Shown here in pieces: positions 1-4,886 of a stretch of DNA of 9,399 nucleotides (its first letter is position 1; each line of letters opens with the position of its first letter). The notes below the pieces were generated by a model. That model ran no database searches and was not told the DNA's origin. It saw only the letters and a program-made list of their open reading frames with translations. Source of the DNA: Bacillota bacterium (GTDB taxonomy: Bacteria > Bacillota > Clostridia > Peptostreptococcales > Anaerovoracaceae). Both the position numbers and the translations under genes were made by a program. The stretch covers positions 1-9,399 of the forward strand of contig JABUTE010000227.1 of NCBI GenBank assembly GCA_021443825.1, in the 5' to 3' direction.

Positions 1-170
1 CTCAGACAGTCTCAAACGACCATCCGCTCCGCTTCGGCCGATCGCCGTGGATCTCATGCGGTTTGCTCAAGGCTTTGCTCCTGCACCTCCTGCTCCATTC
101 CGCATATTTGGCTTTACGCAGGCACCCGGGGTGGCAGGATACAATTGCCGTCATGTATGGTCGCGCAGCT

Positions 171-210
171 CGGTGTCAGATATCTGCTCTGCCGCTGCTT
201 TGTGGCTCCA
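171..210 (+). repeat. Two-box repeat, copy 1 (degenerate)
   Basis: This is the weakest member of the five-copy family. Box A reads CGGTGTCAG (7 of 9 matches to TGGTGCCAG) at 171-179. After exactly 20 bases, box B reads TTGTGGCTCCA (8 of 11 matches to ATCAGGCTCCA) at 200-210. It is accepted because the spacing is identical to the better copies and it lies 83 bp before copy 2 in the same orientation. Alone it could be chance. Confidence 0.35.
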
Positions 211-253
211 TTCCGGCCGGCAGCAGGGCGCACGCGACCTTCGAAAAGGTGGC

Positions 254-293
254 TGGTGACACTCGCATGCATTTTCCCGTAGGGCAGGCTCCA
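254..293 (+). repeat. Two-box repeat, copy 2
   Basis: Box A is TGGTGACAC at 254-262 (7 of 9). After 20 bases, box B is GGCAGGCTCCA at 283-293 (9 of 11), followed by CTT as in copy 3. The 12-base string CAGGCTCCACTT at 285-296 recurs exactly at 378-389, which makes this copy much firmer than copy 1. Confidence 0.5.
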
Positions 294-346
294 CTTAGGC
301 TTTCCAAAATGGAATTTGAGCCGCTTTTCCCCGGCAGGAGTGCCTC

Positions 347-386
347 TGGTGCCAGTTTCATAGGGTTTTCCTCTTATCAGGCTCCA
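347..386 (+). repeat. Two-box repeat, copy 3 (consensus copy)
   Basis: Box A TGGTGCCAG at 347-355, 20 bases, then box B ATCAGGCTCCA at 376-386. Both boxes match the reverse-strand copy 5 perfectly (20 of 20 box bases), while the 20-base gap matches it no better than chance (about 5 of 20 by hand). With the preceding C, box A is a near-palindrome (CTGG TG CCAG). Confidence 0.65.
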
Positions 387-410
387 CTTTTGCCTGCTTG
401 CGGAGCCTGA
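377..410. repeat. Hairpin formed by facing repeat copies
   Basis: TCAGGCTCC at 377-385 and GGAGCCTGA at 402-410 are perfect reverse complements separated by 16 bases. No run of T follows on either strand, so it is not a typical intrinsic terminator. It results from the head-to-head arrangement of repeat copies 3 and 4. Confidence 0.55.
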
Positions 411-440
411 AAGGCCGACAATCCCCGGATACTGGCACCA
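401..440 (-). repeat. Two-box repeat, copy 4
   Basis: Read on the minus strand, box A TGGTGCCAG is 440 down to 432, there are 20 bases (431 to 412), then box B TTCAGGCTCCG is 411 down to 401 (9 of 11). It faces copy 3, so that box B of copy 3 and box B of this copy form a hairpin. Its 20-base gap is somewhat like that of copy 3 (about 11 of 20). Confidence 0.6.
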
Positions 441-503
441 AGCCCGAACGACAGCAATAAATAACTAAAATAAACGCGTTTGTAAATGTAGGATCACGAT
501 AAA

Positions 504-543
504 TGGAGCCTGATCCTTTGATATTTCGAACCTTCTGGCACCA
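504..543 (-). repeat. Two-box repeat, copy 5 (consensus copy)
   Basis: On the minus strand, box A TGGTGCCAG is 543 down to 535 and box B ATCAGGCTCCA is 514 down to 504, with exactly 20 bases between. Both boxes are identical to copy 3. It is the last member of the array; none was found further downstream in the window. Confidence 0.65.
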
Positions 544-618
544 CGCCCCCTTGCGTGACTGGATGCTGCCGAAATTTCCCAGCCCGGCAGGAAACATGGG
601 CCGTCATGTGCGCGCGCA

Positions 619-643
619 GGATGCAGGCCCCCCCCCTGCATCC
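619..643. repeat. Perfect 9-bp hairpin with a C-only loop
   Basis: GGATGCAGG (619-627) and CCTGCATCC (635-643) are exact reverse complements; the 7-base loop is all C and lies in a run of nine C (628-636). No T-run follows, so it is unlikely to be a simple terminator on the plus strand. Function unknown. Confidence 0.55.
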
Positions 644-655
644 CCTTGAAAAGCG

Positions 656-682
656 CAGCAGCGATGTGCACACAGCAGCGAT
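656..682. repeat. Direct repeat of CAGCAGCGAT flanking GTGCACA
   Basis: CAGCAGCGAT occurs at 656-665 and again at 673-682, separated by GTGCACA (666-672). The palindrome TGTGCACA spans the junction at 665-672. It could be a protein-binding site or a small duplication. Confidence 0.4.
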
Positions 683-857
683 CCGACCCCCTTGCAGGCA
701 TGACTGCGAACCCCCAAAAGCGCCTGTTCTGCAGATTTCCCTGCCTCATCACTGCCTGTCACCCTGCGCTTCCTGCAAGCGCTGCCGTCCCTTCGCTCTG
801 CCCTTCGTAAGTGCTTTCCGATGTCAGGCACCTGAAATATGCATAACACGGCGTTTA

Positions 858-905
858 TTCACGATTTTATGCATGTGATTTCACGATCCGAAAACCGATG
901 TGAAA
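858..905. promoter_or_regulatory. Candidate regulator-binding region upstream of the promoter
   Basis: TTCACGAT occurs at 858-865 and 880-887, 22 bp apart, about two helical turns and therefore on one face of the DNA. TTTCAC at 879-884 is answered by GTGAAA at 900-905. ATCCGAAAAC at 886-895 recurs at 1019-1028 in the transcript leader. These sit 60 to 110 bp before the -35 box, a usual distance for activator or repressor sites. The regulator cannot be named. Confidence 0.35.
886..895 (+). repeat. ATCCGAAAAC repeat, distal copy
   Basis: An exact 10-base match to 1019-1028, 133 bp apart, on both sides of the promoter. Such flanking pairs can support repression by DNA looping, but ten bases is short enough for chance in an A-rich region. 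Confidence 0.3.
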
Positions 906-947
906 AACGTTAAAACCGTTGATAAACTGCACTAAATTTACCGCTGA

Positions 948-963
948 TTTTTTTGTGAAAAAA
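948..963 (+). promoter_or_regulatory. A/T tract resembling an UP element
   Basis: Seven T, then GTG, then six A end three bases before the -35 box. The order (T-run, three bases, A-run) resembles the known UP element that contacts the RNA polymerase alpha subunit. It is also a 6-bp inverted repeat. Placement fits a strong promoter. Confidence 0.45.
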
Positions 964-966
964 GTA

Positions 967-994
967 TTGACACGGTGATTATTCTGCGTATAAT
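967..994 (+). promoter_or_regulatory. Sigma-A type promoter of the transport operon
   Basis: TTGACA (967-972) and TATAAT (989-994) are both exact consensus boxes with 16 bases between them. Transcription would begin near 1001, leaving a leader of about 80 nt before the start codon at 1082. It is the only good promoter seen in the window and the binding-protein gene follows directly. Confidence 0.88.
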
Positions 995-1004
995 AAAGAC
1001 ATTA

Positions 1005-1025
1005 TTCGGATTTTACAAATCCGAA
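1005..1025 (+). promoter_or_regulatory. Perfect 9-bp inverted repeat at the start of the transcript (candidate operator)
   Basis: TTCGGATTT (1005-1013) and AAATCCGAA (1017-1025) are exact reverse complements around TAC. The element lies about +5 to +25 from the predicted transcription start, where a bound repressor would block RNA polymerase. As RNA it would form a 5'-end hairpin that could protect the message. The right arm lies within the ATCCGAAAAC repeat (1019-1028), also found at 886-895. Confidence 0.5.
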
Positions 1026-1041
1026 AACTGTACAGGAACCA

Positions 1042-1060
1042 CTTATTTCCAATAAATAAG
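1042..1060 (+). repeat. Small inverted repeat in the leader of the binding-protein gene
   Basis: CTTATTT (1042-1048) and AAATAAG (1054-1060) are exact reverse complements with a 5-base loop, ending ten bases before the AAAGGA ribosome site (1070-1075). The stem is A/T-rich and weak. It could be a second binding site or a minor RNA structure. Confidence 0.3.
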
Positions 1061-1081
1061 GAATATGCGAAAGGAACTATC

Positions 1082-2767
1082 ATGAAGAAGTATTTATCGT
1101 TATTGCTTGTATTTGCAATGCTGACTGCATGCCTGGCAGGTTGCGGCAGCAAGGAGGAAGCTCCCGCAACCACCACCCCCTCTACCGAAACCACGACCAC
1201 CACAGAACCCGCCGTCAGCAATGAACCCATCGAGCTGACCGTAGGCGTCGGTGCTCAGTTCACCACCTTTGATCCGTTCATGAACAACGAAGTCGTTAAC
1301 GGCTATGTTCTGACCCATCTGTATGCAAACCTCTTCCGCACCGATCCCGATTACCTTCCCCAGAAGGAGCTCTGCGAAGACTACACCATCAGCGAAGACG
1401 GAAAGGTCTACACCTTCACCCTGAAGAAGGATCTGAAGTGGAGCAACGGCGATCCCCTCACTGCTTACAACTTCGAATACGGCTGGCTGAGAGGCCTCTC
1501 CTTCGGAGCTGACACCGCCTACACCATGACCACCATGGTCAACTACGTAGAAGGCGCCAAGGAATACCAGGCAGCAGCTCTGGAAAAGGGCACCGACTTC
1601 GACTGCACCAAGGAAGATCACAGCTACGTCGGCATCAAGGCCATCGACGATCTGACCTTCGAAGTAACCCTGAAGAACCCCTGCCCCCACTTCCTGCAGC
1701 TGGTAGCCGGCTCCGCATGGACCGCGCTTCCTCTCACCGCACCTCAGCATGAAGGTCTGTGGGCTTTCGAAGGCGGATATCCCACCAGCGGCCCCTACAC
1801 CCTCCAGGAAGCCAACCCCAACGAAAAGGCTGTCGTTGTTAAGAACCCCAACTACTGGAACGCAGAAAACGTAACGCTCGACAAGATCAACTTCGTCGTC
1901 ATGACCGACAGCGCCGCTCAGTTCCTGGCCTTCCAGAAGGGCGACATCGACGTAGCTCTCTCTGTCAGCAAGGATGACTGCTCCAAGTACGCCGGCACCG
2001 ATTCCTTCTGGACCGTAAAGACCACCACCAACTACTATCTGGCTATCAACAGCGGCTCCACCGGTCCCGAATGGGCAAAGAACGTCAAGGTCCGCAAGGC
2101 TCTGGCACTCGCCATCGATCCGCAGGCCATCTGCGATGTTATCGGTGCTGATTACTACAGACCGCTCCACGGCCTGGTACCTTACGGCTGCGCCGATGCC
2201 GAAGGCGACTTCCGTACCAATGCCGATGCCGACGGCTACTTCATCGATTACAAGCCCGAAGAAGCAAAGAAGCTTCTGGAAGAAGCAGGCTACTCCGCAT
2301 CCAATCCTCTTCATATCGTTTATAAGTACTCCAACAACAGCGTACACCAGGATGTAGCTACCATGCTGCAGCAGCAGTGGGCAGCCATCGGTGTTGATGT
2401 AGAGTTCGCCTGTGTTGAATCCGGCGTCTTCTACGATCAGCTGGATGCCGGCGACTTCGAGATCGGCCGTTATGGCTACACCAGCGGTGTTGCCATTCAG
2501 CAGCTGCAGATCTGGACCACCGGAAACCAGATCGTTGCCGCCGTCGACGATGAATACTACAACAACCTGTATGAGCAGACCGTAGCAACCGCCGACACCG
2601 AAGAATACTTCAAGGGTGTACATGCACTGGAGAACTACCTCATCGACGAGATGACCTACCTCATTCCTATCTACACCTCCACCAATGCATTCCTTAAGAA
2701 CGAAAGCTTCACCGGCTACACCTCCAACTCCTCCACTCCCTACTTCTCCTTCGTAGAAGCAAAGTAA
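1082..2767 (+). CDS. oppA: Oligopeptide ABC transporter, lipoprotein substrate-binding protein (SBP family 5)
   Basis: Extracellular lipid-anchored protein that captures the ligand and delivers it to the OppBC permease. The 561-residue product starts with a charged, hydrophobic signal peptide ending in the lipobox LAGC, so Cys21 would be lipidated; a Thr-rich linker follows to about residue 45. The family-5 signature is clear at 120-135 (WSNGDPLTAYNFEYGW). Other family landmarks are PTSGPYTL (234-241), NPNYW (255-259) and VRKALALAIDPQAI (337-350). Length is normal for OppA-like proteins. The start is supported by AAAGGA at 1070-1075, six bases from ATG. It has a consensus promoter in front and a stem-loop behind. 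Oddity: where OppA has a G-W-x-A-D-Y motif whose Asp binds the peptide amino end, this protein seems to read RYGYTSGV (463-470), with Gly469 at the Asp position. Family assignment is firm; the ligand is unknown. Confidence 0.93.
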   Translation: MKKYLSLLLVFAMLTACLAGCGSKEEAPATTTPSTETTTTTEPAVSNEPIELTVGVGAQFTTFDPFMNNEVVNGYVLTHLYANLFRTDPDYLPQKELCEDYTISEDGKVYTFTLKKDLKWSNGDPLTAYNFEYGWLRGLSFGADTAYTMTTMVNYVEGAKEYQAAALEKGTDFDCTKEDHSYVGIKAIDDLTFEVTLKNPCPHFLQLVAGSAWTALPLTAPQHEGLWAFEGGYPTSGPYTLQEANPNEKAVVVKNPNYWNAENVTLDKINFVVMTDSAAQFLAFQKGDIDVALSVSKDDCSKYAGTDSFWTVKTTTNYYLAINSGSTGPEWAKNVKVRKALALAIDPQAICDVIGADYYRPLHGLVPYGCADAEGDFRTNADADGYFIDYKPEEAKKLLEEAGYSASNPLHIVYKYSNNSVHQDVATMLQQQWAAIGVDVEFACVESGVFYDQLDAGDFEIGRYGYTSGVAIQQLQIWTTGNQIVAAVDDEYYNNLYEQTVATADTEEYFKGVHALENYLIDEMTYLIPIYTSTNAFLKNESFTGYTSNSSTPYFSFVEAK

Positions 2768-2801
2768 GAGGCTCGCAGAAGTTTATCGGAAACGATTTTA
2801 C

Positions 2802-2846
2802 AGGAATTCCCCCCAAAGCAAGCCTTTGGGGGATTCCTTATGTTTT
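2802..2846 (+). terminator. Stem-loop after the binding-protein gene (partial terminator or processing site)
   Basis: CCCCCAAAG (2810-2818) pairs with CTTTGGGGG (2824-2832) around a 5-base loop. The stem continues with GGAAT (2803-2807) pairing with ATTCC (2833-2837) after a two-base bulge, giving about 14 bp. The following TTATGTTTT is T-rich but broken, so termination may be leaky. A stem-loop here is typical of transport operons in which the binding protein is made in excess. A smaller hairpin, ATCG-GAAA-CGAT with a GNRA loop, precedes it at 2785-2796. Confidence 0.7.
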
Positions 2847-2874
2847 GTGAAACCGCATGTAAAAGGACCTTTTC

Positions 2875-4854
2875 ATGAACAAAGTCACCATCGAAGACGT
2901 TACAAAGATCAAAAATGCCGGCAATCTGCAGATATCTCCCAATGGGAAATATGCCGTCTATACGGTCAATGAGCCCGATATCAAAAAGAACGGCTACAAT
3001 TACGACCTGTGGCTGCTGAATTGCAAAACGGGAACGTCGCGGCAGCTGACCTTTCTGGGCAAAGACCGCAGCGCCGTGTGGGACGACGATCACACCCTTC
3101 TTCTTGCTACCGGCAGAACGGAGGAAGACCGGCCCGAAAAGCTGCAGCAAAAGACCACCTTCTACAGGCTTCCCGTCAAGGGCAGCGAGGCAAGCAAAGC
3201 CTTTGAGGTCAAAGCTGTCGTGCTGCAGGCCATCAAGGTGCAAAAGGGCATCTATGCCATGACCGTCTTAAAGGACCGCAACCGTCTGGACCCCGAGGCA
3301 GTTGATCCGCAGCTGTGCGAAGAAGAAGCGGATTACCATGTGATCGATGAGCTTCCCCTGTGGGGAAACAACCGGGGCTTCGTATCGGGAAAGAGAACGG
3401 CTCTGTGCCTGTTTTACGAAAAGACCGGCCGGCTGAAGACTCTTACCGACCCGTATTTCGACACCCGAAGCGTCAGCGTCAAGGACGGAAAGATCGCCTA
3501 TACCGGCAGCCGCTGGAAGGATGTGATCACCAGATACAGCGAGCTGCGGCTCTACGATACGACAACCGGCGAAACGGTGAAGATCGTAAAGCCGGGCCGA
3601 AAGAAGGTCGGCCCCATGGCCATCGCAGACGGCTCCATCGTCTATGCGGCCAGCGACATGAAGACATGGGGCAGCGGCCAGCTGTGCGACCTGTATCGCT
3701 ACGACTTCGAAACGAAGCGCAGCAAAAAGGTATGGACCAACAAGCAGGGAATCGCTCTTGGCGGAGGCATCGGCCCCGAAACGTTGATGCTCCAGGGCAA
3801 AAGCGTGGTATTTAAAGACGGCAGTGTCTATATGAAGGGGCTGCATCACGCCCACGGCGAGGTCTATTGCTTAAGTTCTGATAATAAATTCCGCAAGGTG
3901 CTGGAAATGCCCACCGGCGGCGTTGCCGGCTTCGATGTGACCGCAGGTCGGATCTTCTTCACCGGCTGCACCGACGAGACCGGCTCGGATCTCTTCTGTG
4001 CAACGATCGGCGATGCCGGCAGCTTAAAAAAACTGACCGACATCAACGGCGAACTCTTTAAGGATAAATACTTCGCAAGGCCCGAATACATTCCCTTTAC
4101 CGATTCCGACGGAGTGCAGATCGACGGCTGGGTTTTAAAGCCCATGGATTTCGATCCCAACAAGAAGTATCCCGGCCTTCTGCTGATCCACGGCGGCCCT
4201 CGCTCGGCCTACGGAACCTGCTTCTCGCACCAGTCTCAGATGATGGCGGGCGCCGGCTACTTCGTCTTCTTCTGCAATCCCAGAGGAGGCGAAAGCTACG
4301 GCGAGGCCTTTGCCGATCTGCGGGGACGCTACGGCACCATCGATTTCGACGATATCATGGAGTTTACCGACCACGTGCTGAAGCTGTATCCCCAGATCGA
4401 TCCGAACAGACTGGGCGAAACGGGAGGCAGCTACGGCGGCTTTATGAGCAACTGGCTGGTGGGCCACACCGACCGGTTCGCAGCCATCGTCAGCCAGTGC
4501 AGCATCGCCAACTGGATCAACGATTTCGCCGACAGCGAGATCGGCGTTACCTTCGATGCCAACGAAATGGGAGCAGACCCCTGGACAGACGTGCAAAAGC
4601 TCTGGCAGCAGTCTCCCTTTAAGTATGCCGACAAGGCAAAAACGCCCATCCTCTTCATCCACGGGCTGGAGGATTACAACTGCACCGTCAACCAGGGCGT
4701 AGAGATGTTTGCGGCCATGAAGCATTTCGGCGTTCCCAGCCGCATGGTACTCTTCGAGGGCGAGACCCACAATCTGATCCGCATCGGGCGGCCAAAGCAT
4801 AAGGTGCGCATGTTCAAAGAGATGATGGACTGGTTCGACCGGTATCTGAAATAG
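2875..4854 (+). CDS. S9 family serine peptidase (prolyl oligopeptidase/acylaminoacyl-peptidase type), first copy
   Basis: Predicted cytoplasmic serine hydrolase of 659 residues, no signal peptide. Residues 1 to about 400 look like the beta-propeller that restricts access to the active site; about 403-659 is the alpha/beta hydrolase domain. Visible landmarks are HGGP (439-442), NPRGG (468-472), the nucleophile in GGSYGG (Ser519), and the likely acid and base Asp600 and His632. The C-terminus resembles Bacillus YuxL as I recall it, including the basic tail after the His. The usual Arg and Pro after the catalytic Asp (D-x-R-x-P) are Asn602 and Thr604. In the conserved QRSIANW-type segment this copy has Cys542 instead of Arg. 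Start chosen from AAAAGGA (2861-2867), eight bases or fewer from ATG, and from alignment with the second copy. It follows the binding protein after 107 nt without a visible promoter. Likely role: cleaving imported peptides; substrate unproven. Confidence 0.9.
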   Translation: MNKVTIEDVTKIKNAGNLQISPNGKYAVYTVNEPDIKKNGYNYDLWLLNCKTGTSRQLTFLGKDRSAVWDDDHTLLLATGRTEEDRPEKLQQKTTFYRLPVKGSEASKAFEVKAVVLQAIKVQKGIYAMTVLKDRNRLDPEAVDPQLCEEEADYHVIDELPLWGNNRGFVSGKRTALCLFYEKTGRLKTLTDPYFDTRSVSVKDGKIAYTGSRWKDVITRYSELRLYDTTTGETVKIVKPGRKKVGPMAIADGSIVYAASDMKTWGSGQLCDLYRYDFETKRSKKVWTNKQGIALGGGIGPETLMLQGKSVVFKDGSVYMKGLHHAHGEVYCLSSDNKFRKVLEMPTGGVAGFDVTAGRIFFTGCTDETGSDLFCATIGDAGSLKKLTDINGELFKDKYFARPEYIPFTDSDGVQIDGWVLKPMDFDPNKKYPGLLLIHGGPRSAYGTCFSHQSQMMAGAGYFVFFCNPRGGESYGEAFADLRGRYGTIDFDDIMEFTDHVLKLYPQIDPNRLGETGGSYGGFMSNWLVGHTDRFAAIVSQCSIANWINDFADSEIGVTFDANEMGADPWTDVQKLWQQSPFKYADKAKTPILFIHGLEDYNCTVNQGVEMFAAMKHFGVPSRMVLFEGETHNLIRIGRPKHKVRMFKEMMDWFDRYLK

Positions 4855-4875
4855 CTCCCGCTTTGATAACGAAAG

Positions 4876-4880
4876 AAAGG
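4876..4880 (+). promoter_or_regulatory. Ribosome site that fixes the start of the second S9 gene
   Basis: AAAGG lies six bases before ATG 4887. An in-frame TTG at 4863 would add eight residues but has no ribosome site. The ATG start makes the protein begin MNKILIEDITKIK, matching MNKVTIEDVTKIK of the first copy residue for residue. Confidence 0.8.
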
Positions 4881-4886
4881 CTTGAA

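Larger units (their letters stand above)
1..960. other. Gene-free region upstream of the transport operon
   Basis: No reading frame here looks like a protein. The open stretches are short, rich in Cys, Arg, Pro and Ser, have no ribosome site and show no recognisable motif. One frame stays open from position 3 to 410, but its translation resembles no family I know and it runs straight through the repeats described below. No tRNA or rRNA signature was found. The region contains the two-box repeat array (171-543), a C-loop hairpin (619-643), a short direct repeat (656-682), a pyrimidine-rich stretch with repeated CTGC (about 729-801), and from about 850 an A/T-rich promoter region. Composition changes visibly near 840: GC-rich before, AT-rich after. 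No upstream gene end is visible, so what lies to the left is unknown. Confidence 0.7.

Noticed and set aside
3..410. Open frame running from the window start to 410, possible end of an upstream gene
   Set aside because: No recognisable domain, odd Cys/Arg/Ser/Leu composition, and it crosses the two-box repeats. The 93-bp spacing keeps two repeats in frame but the 83-bp spacing does not, so the repeats are not protein-driven.
377..410. Intrinsic terminator of an upstream gene
   Set aside because: A good stem but no T-run on either strand and no gene end nearby; better explained by facing repeats.
171..543. CRISPR-like array
   Set aside because: Repeats change orientation, units are unevenly spaced and the conserved parts are two short boxes, not one long repeat.
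500..545. Possible tRNA T-arm (GGTTCGAAA on the minus strand)
   Set aside because: The flanking bases do not form a T stem and no acceptor or anticodon arm can be drawn.
555..878. Plus-strand open frame of 107 codons
   Set aside because: Cys-, Pro- and Arg-rich with no ribosome site, and it includes the C-loop hairpin; looks like chance.
882..1030. CodY box near ATCCGAAAAC
   Set aside because: By hand the best fit to AATTTTCWGAAAATT is about 9 of 15 bases at 1014-1028 and 8 of 15 at 882-896, too weak to claim.
1100..2623. Long minus-strand open frame (507 codons) opposite the binding-protein gene
   Set aside because: Its sense partner has a signal peptide, family motifs, promoter and ribosome site. 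The antisense frame is open because of codon bias and its translation is Gly/Val-rich with no motif.
4863..4886. Upstream TTG start for the second S9 gene
   Set aside because: No ribosome site precedes it, and the ATG at 4887 has one and matches the N-terminus of the first copy.
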